Origin: Thermosulfurimonas sp. F29
GTDB lineage: Bacteria; Desulfobacterota; Thermodesulfobacteria; Thermodesulfobacteriales; Thermodesulfobacteriaceae
Direction of reading: 5' to 3'
Assembly: GCF_019688735.1 (NCBI RefSeq)
Contig: NZ_JAIFYA010000001.1
Span: forward strand, 310,001 to 374,000
DNA: 64,000 nt
Under the pieces are notes generated by a model. It had not been told where the DNA came from. It ran no database searches and worked only from the letters and a program-made list of their open reading frames with translations. This document shows, in pieces, positions 52,051 to 60,985 of this stretch. Numbering within the stretch: position 1 is the first letter of the stretch; each line of letters begins with the position of its first letter. Position numbers and translations under genes: made by a program.

Positions 52051-53154
52051 TCAAGGCGTCCCCCTCCTCATCCGGATCGCCACCTCGGAGAAGAACCGGG
52101 GACGGAAGGAACGGATCCGGCGATTCTCGCGGGAGGGATGCACCCGGTTGGTAAGGAGCACCGCCCCCCAGCCCTCCTCGGGGACCAGCCAGAAGGCGCA
52201 TCCGGTATACCCCAGGTGGCCCAGAGCCCGGCGGGGAAAGAGAGGGCCGGCGCTTGAGCCGGTGGGGGAGGGGCGGTCGAATCCCAGGGCCCAGGTTCCC
52301 CCGGGACGCCGGAAACACCAGAACTCCTCCAGAAGTTCCCGGGTGAGGAACCCTCTCTTCCCGCCCTGCCAGACCTCCAGAAAAACACTCAGGAGACGGG
52401 CTACCCCCCGCGCGGTCCCGAAAAGCCCCGCCGTCCCGGAGACCCCGCCCAGGGCCCGGGTGTTTTCGTCGTGGACCTCTCCCCTGAGAAAGACTCCCGC
52501 GGAGGGAAGGAATTCCGTGGGGGCGATCCTCTCCCGGGGGATCCCTTTGTGGAGAGGCCGGAAGAGGAGCTCGGGGATGCCGAGTTCCCCGTAAACATTT
52601 TCGACATAGCGCTCGAGGGGCGTGCGGGTGATGCGGACGATCACCTCCCCCAGCAGGAAGAACCCCAGATCGCTGTAAAGCTCTCTTTCGCCGGGCTGGT
52701 AGGCCTGGGTTTCGGAAAGTATGAGACGGACCAGGGCCTCCCGTCTTTCCCGGAGCGGGCGTTCCTGAAGCTTCCGGAAGTAAGGACGCCAGGCGGGAAA
52801 CCCGGCCCCGTGGGAAAGGACCTCTCGCAGGCTAATCTCCCGGAAGGTATCGTTTCCGAAGAATTCCTCCGGGAAAAAACACTTAAGGGGGGCGGAGAGG
52901 GAGATTCTTCCCTCGGCGCGGAGCTTCATAAGGGCCAGCGTGGTGGCCAGCGGCTTGGTGAGGGAGGCGAGATCGTAGAGGGTTTCCGTATCGTTGGGTT
53001 CCCGGTGGGAATAGAGGGCTCGCCAGCCCGCGGCGGAGAGATAGAGGCTTCCCGGAAGAAATATCGCGGCCACCGCCCCGGGAAAGACCCCTCTTTCCAC
53101 ACCCTCCCGGAGGAGAGCCCATATCCGCCCCAAACGCACGCGCAACCGGCCCAT
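52051..53154 (-). CDS. Serine hydrolase, beta-lactamase class C-like
   Basis: The 367-residue protein has the SxxK motif in 'DLASLTKPLATTLALMKL' and a second motif 'LYSDLGFFLLGE' (YSD in place of YxN), both standard in this penicillin-binding-protein/esterase family. No signal peptide is evident: the N-terminus reads 'MGRLRVRLGRIWALLREG', so it may be cytoplasmic. The family covers esterases, D-aminopeptidases and peptidoglycan-related hydrolases, and the substrate is unknown. It lies between hslO and phoB on the same strand. Confidence 0.85.
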   Translation of the reverse strand: MGRLRVRLGRIWALLREGVERGVFPGAVAAIFLPGSLYLSAAGWRALYSHREPNDTETLYDLASLTKPLATTLALMKLRAEGRISLSAPLKCFFPEEFFGNDTFREISLREVLSHGAGFPAWRPYFRKLQERPLRERREALVRLILSETQAYQPGERELYSDLGFFLLGEVIVRITRTPLERYVENVYGELGIPELLFRPLHKGIPRERIAPTEFLPSAGVFLRGEVHDENTRALGGVSGTAGLFGTARGVARLLSVFLEVWQGGKRGFLTRELLEEFWCFRRPGGTWALGFDRPSPTGSSAGPLFPRRALGHLGYTGCAFWLVPEEGWGAVLLTNRVHPSRENRRIRSFRPRFFSEVAIRMRRGTP

Positions 53155-53169
53155 GCTTGATAAGCTCTT

Positions 53170-54045
53170 TTAGTGAAGTTTTTCCAGATCCCGAAGGAGG
53201 CGTCTAAGGTCCTCGAGAGGTATTTCGTATTCCCGATGGCAGAAGTGACAGGTGACCCGAGCCGGTTCGTTCCTGGCGACGAGGGCGGAAAGCTCTTCCC
53301 GCCCCAGGGCGACCAGAGCGGCCTCCACCCTCTCCCGGGAACACCGGCACCGATAGGTCAGCGGACGCTTTTCCAGGATCTCAATTCGTCCGGGGAAGAT
53401 CCTCTCCAGGATCTCCTCCGGGGATAATCCCTGCGCGAGGAGTTCCGTCACCGGAGCCAGGGCCGAGAGGGCCTCTTCCGCAGCGGCGATGTCCTCTGGT
53501 CCGGCGGCGGGCATGCGCTGCACCAGAAAACCTCCGGCCTCCCTTACCGAGCCGTCCACATCCACCAGCACTCCCAGGGCCACCGCCGAGGGGATCTGCT
53601 CCGAGACGGTGAGGTAGTAAGCGAGATCCTGGGCAATCTCCCCGGAAACGAGGGCCACCGACCCCTGGTAGGGTTCCTTAAGGCCCAGATCCCGGGTCAC
53701 GGATAGGAAACCGTTTTTGCCCACCGCGGCTCCCACGGCCAGTTTGCCTCCCCGCGGTTCGAGGTGCACCTGAGGATGCTGGACGGTGCCCCGGAGGTTA
53801 CCCTCGGCATCGCCCTCGGCCAGGATCTCCCCCAAGGGGCCGCCTCCGTTTATCTGGAGCATGACGCGGCCGGCCTTTAGATCCGCGGCTAGCAGCGCCG
53901 CCCCTGCAAGCGCCCGCCCCAGAGCCGCCGTTGCCGTGGGTGAAAGCCCCTGGAGCCGCCGAACCTCCTCCACCACCTCCCGACACTCCACGGCAAAGAC
54001 CCGGAAACTTCCCTCCCGGGCCAGTCCTCTCACCACATAGGCCAT
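53170..54045 (-). CDS. hslO: Redox-regulated chaperone Hsp33
   Basis: Cytoplasmic holdase activated by oxidation. The 291-residue protein has the Hsp33 N-domain ('LSPTATAALGRALAGAALLA', 'NGGGPLGEILAEGD') and the C-terminal redox switch: 'YRCRCSRERVEAAL' and 'VTCHFCHREYEI', giving the CxC...CxxC zinc centre. I use the ATG at 54045; the frame up to 54093 lies in cobB. Together with KatG it suggests oxidative-stress protection. Confidence 0.95.
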   Translation of the reverse strand: MAYVVRGLAREGSFRVFAVECREVVEEVRRLQGLSPTATAALGRALAGAALLAADLKAGRVMLQINGGGPLGEILAEGDAEGNLRGTVQHPQVHLEPRGGKLAVGAAVGKNGFLSVTRDLGLKEPYQGSVALVSGEIAQDLAYYLTVSEQIPSAVALGVLVDVDGSVREAGGFLVQRMPAAGPEDIAAAEEALSALAPVTELLAQGLSPEEILERIFPGRIEILEKRPLTYRCRCSRERVEAALVALGREELSALVARNEPARVTCHFCHREYEIPLEDLRRLLRDLEKLH

Positions 54046-54055
54046 CTCGTCCCCC

Positions 54056-54778
54056 TCAAAGAGCCTTCCCGCTTCCGCTGAGCGATTCCTCAAGCACCTC
54101 GCGCACCCATTCGGGCACCACCCGGGTGGCCGGTCCGTAGCGGTGCTCGTGGAAGAGGTGGGCGTTTTCCGCGGGTTTCAGGTTCAGTTCCACGCAATGG
54201 GCCCCGGCCCTGCGGGCCACCTCCACGAACCCCGCCGCCGGATACACCGTCCCCGAAGTCCCGATGGCCACGAAAAGTTCACATCGGATGAGGGCCTCGT
54301 AAACCTCCTCCAAGTGAAACGGGGTCTCCCCGAACCAGACCACATGGGGCCTTAGCCCCCCGGGCTTCCCGCAGAACGGACAGGGGGTGCGGGTGAAGAT
54401 CTTTCCGGTTTCGCGAAAGACGCGCCCGCACACCTCACAGCGGACCTTGAGCAACTCCCCGTGAATGTGAATCACCCGTCGGCTTCCGGCCCGTTCGTGA
54501 AGGTCGTCCACATTCTGGGTAACCAGGAGAAACTCCCCGGGCCAGCTTCTTTCCAGTTCGGCGAGGGCCAGGTGAGCCGCGTTGGGCTCCACCCGAAGGA
54601 GGTCCCGGCGCCGGGCGTTGTAAAATTCGTGCACTAGGTCCGGATTTCGCCGAAACCCCTCGGGGGTGGCCACCTGCTCGAGATCGTACTTCTCCCAGAC
54701 CCCACCGGGATCCCGAAAGGTTGGTATCCCGGACTCAGCGGAAATACCCGCCCCGGTAAGAATAACCAGCCGCCTCAC
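54056..54778 (-). CDS. cobB: NAD-dependent protein deacylase (sirtuin)
   Basis: Sir2-family enzyme of 240 residues removing acyl groups from lysine, with NAD+ as substrate. Motifs: 'GAGISAESGIPTFRDPGG' (NAD binding), 'TQNVDDLHERAG', 'IHGEL' with the catalytic His, four zinc cysteines in 'CEVCGRVF' and 'CPFCGKPGG', and 'RPHVVWFGE'. A known bacterial target is acetyl-CoA synthetase; acs lies two genes upstream in this same direction, which makes that link plausible. Overlaps the HepT-like gene by 4 bases. Confidence 0.95.
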   Translation of the reverse strand: MRRLVILTGAGISAESGIPTFRDPGGVWEKYDLEQVATPEGFRRNPDLVHEFYNARRRDLLRVEPNAAHLALAELERSWPGEFLLVTQNVDDLHERAGSRRVIHIHGELLKVRCEVCGRVFRETGKIFTRTPCPFCGKPGGLRPHVVWFGETPFHLEEVYEALIRCELFVAIGTSGTVYPAAGFVEVARRAGAHCVELNLKPAENAHLFHEHRYGPATRVVPEWVREVLEESLSGSGKAL

Positions 54779-55188
54779 AGGTGTCTCCTCAGGGCCTCAA
54801 GATAGGTCCTCACCTCTTCCATACGGGGAAGGATCTCCTCACAAACCAGATCCTTCTTTACTTTTTCGTACCCGTGAGCCAGAAGGCTACGCAACCCGGC
54901 TATCCGGGCGAACTCGTAGGCAAAACCGGTCTCGAGGACCCCCCGGTCGCCGAGCATTTCTATGGCCTCCTGATAGGACTGGGGAATTCCCAGGCCCTTC
55001 CACCGGACCATCATCTGGGCCAGAGCAATGCAACTGTCCGCCGTGAAATAAAGATAGTGAAGAAGGGCTCCCCGATAGATGGGATCCCGGTCAAATTTTT
55101 CGAGACAGTCCTCCTTTATCTCTTCCAGAATGCGCAGATAGTTTTCCACGGATTCCATCTTTTTGAGGAGGCGCTCACGATCCCTCAT
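54775..55188 (-). CDS. HepT-like HEPN ribonuclease toxin (DUF86 type)
   Basis: The 137-residue helical protein has the HepT signature Rx4HxY in 'GLRSLLAHGYEKV' and the typical 'YFTADSCIALAQMMVRW' core. In studied HepT/MntA systems, HepT is an RNase that MntA inactivates by adding AMP to the Tyr of this motif. The partner gene lies upstream with a 4-base overlap. The pair stands between acs and cobB. Confidence 0.88.
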   Translation of the reverse strand: MRDRERLLKKMESVENYLRILEEIKEDCLEKFDRDPIYRGALLHYLYFTADSCIALAQMMVRWKGLGIPQSYQEAIEMLGDRGVLETGFAYEFARIAGLRSLLAHGYEKVKKDLVCEEILPRMEEVRTYLEALRRHL

Positions 55189-55583
55189 ATTCCAAAGATC
55201 CTTTTCCTTCTTTCCCGGAAGTCCAGGGCGAGATGCAGGGTTTCGAGTTCGAAATCCATGCGCAGATCCGGGTCCCTCTCAAAGAGCAGGAGACCGTGGC
55301 GGATGATCTCCTCGAGGAGGATCAGGTTGTGGGTTCGGTTCAGCACCAGGAGGTCCAGATGGTCCAGCTTCAGGGCCCGACTGAGGGCGGCGTAAAGTTC
55401 CAGGAACCGGGAGTGAGTGTAAGGCTCGAGATAGACCGCAATATCAACATCGCTCAGGGGCCCGGCCTTGCCTTCGGCCCGCGAACCGAAAAGATAGGCA
55501 AACCTGACCTCCGGGAAGTCTTCCCACACCTCGGAAACTCGGTCCCGAATCTCTTCCCGGCCGGGTCCTCCGTCCTTTTTCAT
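55185..55583 (-). CDS. MntA-like nucleotidyltransferase antitoxin
   Basis: The 132-residue protein has the GSx10DxD motif in 'YLFGSRAEGKAGPLSDVD' and a later 'LDHLDLLVLN', typical of MntA antitoxins that AMPylate their HepT toxin. Its ribosome-binding sequence (GGGGG) lies within the right arm of a perfect 10-bp hairpin just upstream (55590-55627), so translation of read-through RNA may be limited. Confidence 0.9.
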   Translation of the reverse strand: MKKDGGPGREEIRDRVSEVWEDFPEVRFAYLFGSRAEGKAGPLSDVDIAVYLEPYTHSRFLELYAALSRALKLDHLDLLVLNRTHNLILLEEIIRHGLLLFERDPDLRMDFELETLHLALDFRERRKRIFGI

Positions 55584-55589
55584 GGAAAA

Positions 55590-55627
55590 CCCCCGGCCCT
55601 TTTAGTATACCCCCTTCGGGCCGGGGG
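55590..55627 (-). terminator. Hairpin downstream of acs, at the mntA-like start
   Basis: CCCCCGGCCC (55590-55599) and GGGCCGGGGG (55618-55627) pair perfectly over 10 bp around an 18-base loop. On the minus strand the stem is followed by TTTTCC and then the ATG of the MntA-like gene. It can end acs transcription (weak T-run), and in read-through RNA it hides the ribosome site of the next gene. Confidence 0.7.
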
Positions 55628-55643
55628 AGACAGCAGGAAAAGG

Positions 55644-57629
55644 CTATTTCTCCATGGCCTTGCGGGTGCGGATGAGTTCCTCCACCACCGAGGGGTCGGC
55701 GAGCGTGGAGGTGTCTCCCAGGTCCTCGTACTGGCCGGTGGCGATCTTACGCAGGATGCGGCGCATGATCTTCCCGCTCCTGGTCTTGGGAAGCCCGGAA
55801 ACGAACTGTATGAACTCCGGCGTGGCGATGGGCCCGATGACCTTGCGGACATGCTGTTTGAGCTCCTTCTCAAGATCCTCCGAGGGCTCGTAGCCTTCGC
55901 GCAGGATTACGAAGGCGTAGATGGTCTCGCCCTTGACCTCGTGGGGCACCCCGATCACCGCGGCCTCGGCCACCGCGGGATGGGCCACGAGCGCGCTTTC
56001 AAGCTCCATGGTCCCGAGACGGTGCCCGGAGACATTGATCACATCGTCGAGACGCCCGATGATCCAGATATAGCCGTCCTCATCTCTACGAGCCCCGTCG
56101 CCGCTGTAATAATAGCCGGGGAATCGGCTGAAATAGACCTCCTTAAAGCGTTGAGGATTTCCCCACACCCCCCGGAGCATCCCCGGCCAGGCCCGTTTAA
56201 AACAGAGGTGCCCACCCTCGTTGACCCCGGCCTCAGTTCCGTCGTCGCGCAGGATCACGGGCTCGATCCCCGGAAGGGGCACGGTGGCCGAACCCGGCTT
56301 CTGCGGGATGGCGTAGGGCAGCGGCGAGATCAGGAACCCGCCGGTTTCGGTCTGCCACCAGGTGTCCACGATGGGGCACCGGCCACGGCCCACATTCTGG
56401 TGATACCACAGCCAGGCCTCGGGATTAATGGGTTCTCCCACCGAGCCCAGGATCCGCAGGCTCGAAAGATCGTACTTTTTGGGCCACTCGTCTCCGGCCC
56501 GCATCAGGGCCCGAATAACCGTGGGCGCGGTGTAGAAGAGGGTGACCCTGAACTTCTGTACCAATTCCCAGAAGCGGCCCGGATGAGGATAGGTGGGCAC
56601 TCCCTCGTACATGATCTCCGTGGCCCCCAGGGCCAGAGGACCGTAAACAATGTAGGAGTGCCCGGTGATCCAGCCGATATCGGCGGTGCACCAGAAGATG
56701 TCCTCCGGCTTAAGATCGAAGACCCACTGGAGGGTATGGGCTACATAGACCAGGTAACCACCGGTGGTATGAAAGACCCCCTTGGGTTTCCCGGTGGAGC
56801 CGGAGGTATAGAGGATGAAAAGAATGTCCTCGGCGTCCATCTCCTCACATTCGCACCAGTCGGAAATCTCCGGATCGTTAATGGCTTCGTGGTACCATAT
56901 GTCTCGGCCTTCCACCCAGTTAATGTCGATCCCCAGGCGCCGGACCACGATGCACTTTTCCACCGAGGGGCAGTCCTTCAAGGCCTCGTCGGCGTTCTTC
57001 TTGGCTTCCACCTTCTTGCCGGCTCGCCAGTAGCCGTCCGCGGTGATCAGGATCTTGGCCTCACAGTCCTGGATACGGGTCTTGAGCGCCTCGGCCGAAA
57101 ACCCGCCGAAAACCACGGAATGGATGGCGCCGATCCGGGCGCAGGCCAGCATAACGATGGGAAGTTCCGGGATCATGGGAAGATAAATGGAAACACGATC
57201 ACCTTTCTTGACCCCGAGTTTCCTGAGCACATTGGCAAAGCGGCAAACCTCCCGGTGAAGCATCTGGTAGGTGTAGACCCGGACTTCCTCGTCGGGCTCA
57301 CCCTGCCAGATGATGGCCGCCTTGTTCCGATTGGGGCCCTCGAGGTGCCGATCCAGGCAGTTGTAGCAGGCGTTGAGCTTTCCACCCTCAAACCAGCGGA
57401 TTTCGGGTTTGTTGAAGTCCCAGTAGCAGGTCCGATCCCAGAGCCTGAACCAGGTGATGAGTTCCTTGGCTCGTTCGCTCCAGAAGCCCTCGGGGTCCCT
57501 AATAGAGTATTCGTAAATTTCCTCATACTCGTACCTGGAGGAGATGTAAGCCCGGTCCTTCCCGGCCTGGGGGGGATAGAATACGCGCTCCTCCTTCAGG
57601 ACCGCCTCTATACGATTCTTCTTTTCCAT
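55644..57629 (-). CDS. acs: Acetyl-CoA synthetase (AMP-forming)
   Basis: Activates acetate to acetyl-CoA through acetyl-AMP. The 661-residue ANL-superfamily enzyme has '[20 protein letters not shown]' (P-loop), '[11 protein letters not shown]' (acetate/AMP pocket), '[19 protein letters not shown]' with the hinge Asp, and the C-terminal '[13 protein letters not shown]' whose Lys is the regulatory acetylation site. Length normal. AAGGAGG ribosome site. A sirtuin gene (cobB) downstream could reverse the acetylation. It lets the organism use or recapture acetate. Confidence 0.97.
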   Translation of the reverse strand: MEKKNRIEAVLKEERVFYPPQAGKDRAYISSRYEYEEIYEYSIRDPEGFWSERAKELITWFRLWDRTCYWDFNKPEIRWFEGGKLNACYNCLDRHLEGPNRNKAAIIWQGEPDEEVRVYTYQMLHREVCRFANVLRKLGVKKGDRVSIYLPMIPELPIVMLACARIGAIHSVVFGGFSAEALKTRIQDCEAKILITADGYWRAGKKVEAKKNADEALKDCPSVEKCIVVRRLGIDINWVEGRDIWYHEAINDPEISDWCECEEMDAEDILFILYTSGSTGKPKGVFHTTGGYLVYVAHTLQWVFDLKPEDIFWCTADIGWITGHSYIVYGPLALGATEIMYEGVPTYPHPGRFWELVQKFRVTLFYTAPTVIRALMRAGDEWPKKYDLSSLRILGSVGEPINPEAWLWYHQNVGRGRCPIVDTWWQTETGGFLISPLPYAIPQKPGSATVPLPGIEPVILRDDGTEAGVNEGGHLCFKRAWPGMLRGVWGNPQRFKEVYFSRFPGYYYSGDGARRDEDGYIWIIGRLDDVINVSGHRLGTMELESALVAHPAVAEAAVIGVPHEVKGETIYAFVILREGYEPSEDLEKELKQHVRKVIGPIATPEFIQFVSGLPKTRSGKIMRRILRKIATGQYEDLGDTSTLADPSVVEELIRTRKAMEK

Positions 57630-57669
57630 GACGCACCTCCTTGAATTGGGGTTCTCTTTAATTTTGTCT

Positions 57670-58215
57670 TTAGGAAGAGTCCTTCAGGCTCGGCAAAAGG
57701 GCCCTAAATTCAGAAGTCCCCGCCCGTTCCAGCCATTCATAGACCAGCATCTCCGTGGAAACCACCGCTATACCGAGATCCCTCAACCTGGAGGCACCCC
57801 AGTAGAAGTTTTCCCGGTTCCGGGAAGAAGTGGCGTCTATTACCACCACCGGGCGATATCCCTCCTCCAGAGCCGAAAGGGCGGTCTGGTACACGCATAT
57901 ATGGGTTTCCACTCCGCAGATGATCAGGCTGGAGCGTCCCTTCTCACTCACCGCCCTTCTGATTTGAGGGTTCCGGAGGGCACTGAATTCCATTTTGTCC
58001 AGGAGGGGAAGGTCCTTAAGTCTTTCTATTATTTCCCGAGGATAGGTCCCGAGCTTTTCCCGGTATTGGGTAGTTGCCACTATAGGAACATCGAAGATCT
58101 GGGCAGCTTCTATCAGTAAGGAAATATTACGAACCACCCGATCCCGATCCTGCACCACTCTGAGAAGAGTTTCCTGAGGATCTATCACCAGTAATAGGCT
58201 GTCTTTCGTCTGCAT
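57670..58215 (-). CDS. Isochorismatase-like cysteine hydrolase
   Basis: The 181-residue protein has the catalytic triad of the family: Asp in '[12 protein letters not shown]', Lys in '[10 protein letters not shown]' and Cys in '[14 protein letters not shown]'. The family acts on amides, ureas or isochorismate (nicotinamidase, YcaC and others), and the substrate is not predictable here. Several in-frame starts exist (58257 TTG, 58239, 58221 and 58215 ATG); I take the last because the conserved part begins right after. Divergent from folC, separated by an AT-rich gap. Confidence 0.82.
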   Translation of the reverse strand: MQTKDSLLLVIDPQETLLRVVQDRDRVVRNISLLIEAAQIFDVPIVATTQYREKLGTYPREIIERLKDLPLLDKMEFSALRNPQIRRAVSEKGRSSLIICGVETHICVYQTALSALEEGYRPVVVIDATSSRNRENFYWGASRLRDLGIAVVSTEMLVYEWLERAGTSEFRALLPSLKDSS

Positions 58216-58301
58216 AAACATATGCTGATACTTTAACATGTGGTTGAAAGTTTGCAAAAATTTACGAATGTGTTAATTTGCACAAAAATAAGTGGGGTGT
58301 C

Positions 58302-59645
58302 ATGAATTTCGAAGAGGCGTTGACCTGGCTAGAGCAGCACCAATTTCACGGGATCAAGCCCGGGCTTGCCAGGATTTCCCGGCTTCTTGAGGCCCTGGGG
58401 CACCCAGAGAAATGCTATCCCTGTGTACACTTGGCTGGCACCAACGGCAAAGGCTCCACGGCGGCCATTCTTTCCGCCATACTTTCCGCTCACGGTCTGC
58501 GCACCGGCCTTTACACCTCGCCCCACCTGGTCTCGGTTACCGAGCGTTTCCGCATCGACGGACGGGAAATACCCCCGGAACGCCTGGCGGAAGTCCTTAC
58601 CCGGGTGCGGCGCAAGGTGGAAGCCCTTGATCTTCCGGTCACTTACTTCGAGATTACCACTGCCGCGGCCTTTCTTTACTTTGCCGAGGAAAAGGTGGAT
58701 TTCGCCGTGATCGAGTGCGGTATGGGAGGGCGCCTTGACGCCACCAATGTGTGCCGCCCCCTGGTCTCGGTTATCACTTCGGTGGCCCGGGATCATACCG
58801 CCTATTTAGGCAACAATCTCTGGCAGATAGCCTTCGAGAAAGCCGGTATTATAAAGTCCGGGGTCCCGGCGGTGATAGGAAAGGTCCCCCCGGAAGCTCG
58901 AAAAGTTATTCTGGCCAAGGCCATCAATGTAAAAAGTCCCACCTATCTCTGGGGGCACGACTTCCGGGTTAGAAAAACCGGAAAGAGATTACTTTATCGA
59001 GGTCTTCGGAGGACCCTCCGCAATTTAACTCTTTCGCTGAGAGGTACTTTCCAGAAATACAATCTGGGAATGGCTCTAGCCGTCATGGAACTCCTGGAAG
59101 AAAACGGGTTCCCCTTTCGGGAGGATTTGATACGCCGGGGTCTGGAAGGGGTGGTATGGCCCGGGCGTTTCGAGTATTTCCCCCTGGGATCAGGGATAAT
59201 CCTCGACGGCGCCCACAACGAGGAAGGCGTGGAGGCCCTTCTTTCTTCGCTCAAACAGATGGATATTCACAAGTATTGCCTTGTTTTTGGAGCCACCAAC
59301 GAGGGAGGAGAAAAGCCCTATCTCTACATGTTACAGAAACTGGCTCGCGGAGCAGAAAAAATCCTGATCTGTGAACCCCCGGGTCCTCGGCATCCCGTAA
59401 GTCTTGCAGACTGGAAAAGACATATAAGTCAGAAGGATTACCCCGGGATTGATTTCTGTCAGACACCGGAAGAAGCCCTGAAAAAGGCTCTTAAAGAAGG
59501 ATCTCCCGTGGTAGTAACCGGATCCCTTTATCTCGTAGGAGCAATAAGAAAAATCCTTAAGGGAGGGGAGGAAAGCCTCCCCTCCCCCAAGGTTATCCGA
59601 ATACGTATCCCTCTTCACCGTGTTCGGAAATGTCTAGACCGGTAA
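58302..59645 (+). CDS. folC: Folylpolyglutamate / dihydrofolate synthase
   Basis: Mur-ligase-type enzyme adding glutamate to (dihydro)folate. The 447-residue protein has 'HLAGTNGKGSTAAILSAIL' (P-loop), 'TSPHLVSVTERFRIDG', 'IECGMGGRLDATN', 'ARDHTAYLGNN' and 'ILDGAHNEEGVEALL'. I prefer the ATG at 58302 over a TTG at 58278. Its C-terminal 25 or so codons run through a terminator hairpin (59561-59586) and the antisense of the amt gene, overlapping it by 53 bases; family proteins normally end near 'AIRKILKG'. So it may have lost its original stop. Confidence 0.93.
   Translation: MNFEEALTWLEQHQFHGIKPGLARISRLLEALGHPEKCYPCVHLAGTNGKGSTAAILSAILSAHGLRTGLYTSPHLVSVTERFRIDGREIPPERLAEVLTRVRRKVEALDLPVTYFEITTAAAFLYFAEEKVDFAVIECGMGGRLDATNVCRPLVSVITSVARDHTAYLGNNLWQIAFEKAGIIKSGVPAVIGKVPPEARKVILAKAINVKSPTYLWGHDFRVRKTGKRLLYRGLRRTLRNLTLSLRGTFQKYNLGMALAVMELLEENGFPFREDLIRRGLEGVVWPGRFEYFPLGSGIILDGAHNEEGVEALLSSLKQMDIHKYCLVFGATNEGGEKPYLYMLQKLARGAEKILICEPPGPRHPVSLADWKRHISQKDYPGIDFCQTPEEALKKALKEGSPVVVTGSLYLVGAIRKILKGGEESLPSPKVIRIRIPLHRVRKCLDR
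59561..59586 (-). terminator. Rho-independent terminator of the first amt gene
   Basis: GGGAGGGGAGG (59561-59571), loop AAAG, CCTCCCCTCCC (59576-59586): a perfect 11-bp stem. On the minus strand it is followed by TTAAGGATTTTTC, so it ends amt transcription. It lies inside the folC reading frame, which continues through it. Confidence 0.82.
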
Positions 59646-60771
59646 ATTCACTCTCCTCGTCCACGCGAAGCCCCACGATAAGATCCACCACCTTGGCCAG
59701 GATGAAGGTGGCCACCAGGGTGTAAACCACCGTGGCCAAAACACCGATCACCTGAGCGGAAAACTTTACCTGAGCGGAAAGGGCTCCGGCGGCCAGGGTG
59801 CCCAGGATGCCTCCCACGCCGTGGATGCCCACCACATCCAGGGCATCGTCGTAGCCCAGGCTGTTTTTGGCAAGAACCGCCAGATAGCACACCACTCCGG
59901 CCAGGGCCCCGATCAGCACCGCGGCGTGGGTTCCCACGAACCCCGCCGCCGGGGTGATGGTGGCCAGCCCGGCGATGGCTCCACTGCAGGCCCCCAGGGT
60001 GGTGGGCTTGCCCTGCTTGAGCCATTCCACCAGCACCCAGGCCAGCATGGCCGTGGCCGCCGCCACATGGGTGTTGATGAAGGCCTGCACCGCGGTGTTG
60101 TTCACCGCAAGAGCGCTACCGGCGTTGAACCCGAACCAGCCGAACCACAGAAGTCCCGTGCCGACCACCGTAAGGGGAAGATTGTGGGGGATGAAGGGTT
60201 CCTGATGGGCCCCCTTGCGCTTGCCCACCACCAGGGCCATCACCAGGGCCGCCATTCCGCAGCTGGCGTGCACCACCAGCCCCCCGGCAAAATCGAGCAC
60301 CCCCAGTTTCGAAAGCCAGCCCCCGCCCCAGATCCAGTGGCAGAGGGGATTGTAGACCAGAAGAGCCCAGAGAAGACTGAAGAGCACGAAGGCCGAAAAC
60401 CGGGTGCGCTCGGCAAAGGCCCCGGTGATGAGGGCCGGGGTGATTACCGCAAACATGCACTGATAGATCATGAAAACCAGAGCCGGCACCGTGGAGGCGT
60501 AGTCGGGACTGGGAGAAAATCCCACTCCCCTTAGGGCCAGGTGCTTAAGGCTCCCTATGATCCCGTGAAGGTCCGGTCCGAAGGAAAGACTGTAGCCCAC
60601 ATAGATCCACTCCAGGGTGACCAGGGAAATCATGATGAGGCTTTGAATAATGATGGAGAGGACATTCTTGCGTCGAACGAGTCCCCCGTAAAAAACCGCC
60701 AGAGCCGGAGTCATCAAAAGCACCAGAGCCGCGGACATCAGCAGAAAAAGCGTATCGGTGTAATTGACCAT
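59593..60771 (-). CDS. amtB: Ammonium transporter (Amt family), copy 1
   Basis: Trimeric ammonium channel of the inner membrane, 392 residues, eleven expected helices. Family patterns: 'LMTPALAVFYGGLVRRKNVL', 'FAVITPALITGAFAER', 'LGVLDFAGGLVVHASCG' and 'VVGIHGVGGILGTLAAG' with the twin-His pore residues in this and the 'HASCG' region. I take the ATG at 60771; a longer frame to 60807 lacks support. No glnK lies beside it. A sigma-54-type promoter precedes it at 60803-60818. A second amt gene lies upstream in the same direction. Confidence 0.96.
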   Translation of the reverse strand: MVNYTDTLFLLMSAALVLLMTPALAVFYGGLVRRKNVLSIIIQSLIMISLVTLEWIYVGYSLSFGPDLHGIIGSLKHLALRGVGFSPSPDYASTVPALVFMIYQCMFAVITPALITGAFAERTRFSAFVLFSLLWALLVYNPLCHWIWGGGWLSKLGVLDFAGGLVVHASCGMAALVMALVVGKRKGAHQEPFIPHNLPLTVVGTGLLWFGWFGFNAGSALAVNNTAVQAFINTHVAAATAMLAWVLVEWLKQGKPTTLGACSGAIAGLATITPAAGFVGTHAAVLIGALAGVVCYLAVLAKNSLGYDDALDVVGIHGVGGILGTLAAGALSAQVKFSAQVIGVLATVVYTLVATFILAKVVDLIVGLRVDEESEFTGLDISEHGEEGYVFG

Positions 60772-60802
60772 AATCCTCCCTCCCGCTTTTTTGCGGCAGA
60801 AT

Positions 60803-60818
60803 AACAAGATCCGTGCCA
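60803..60818 (-). promoter_or_regulatory. Sigma-54 (-24/-12) promoter of amt copy 1
   Basis: On the minus strand: TGGCACG-GATC-TTGTT. The -24 part is a perfect TGGCACG and the spacing is exact; the -12 part has GT in place of GC. It sits 32 bases before the ATG at 60771. This points to nitrogen (NtrC-type) control. The rest of the 214-base intergenic stretch up to 60985 shows only an inverted CCGTGCC/GGCACGG pair (60811-60817, 60875-60881) and nothing that looks like a gene. Confidence 0.72.
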
Positions 60819-60985
60819 GGAGGCCGACTCCGTCATGGGTTTACTTTCAGCGGGAGGGAGGACCCGACCCCCTGGGCACGGAATTTCATTCCTTACATTT
60901 TAGTTAAGCTGCTACCCGGACACCTCCCTTAGGAATCTCTCTTTTCCCTTGAGACCGTATGCCTCCCTCATGATTTACCAAAATG

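Noticed and set aside
60870-60900. Second sigma-54 promoter on the plus strand (GGGCACG-GAAT-TTCAT)
   Set aside because: The -12 part lacks TTGC and no plus-strand gene follows; it is more likely one arm of an inverted repeat with the true site at 60803-60818.
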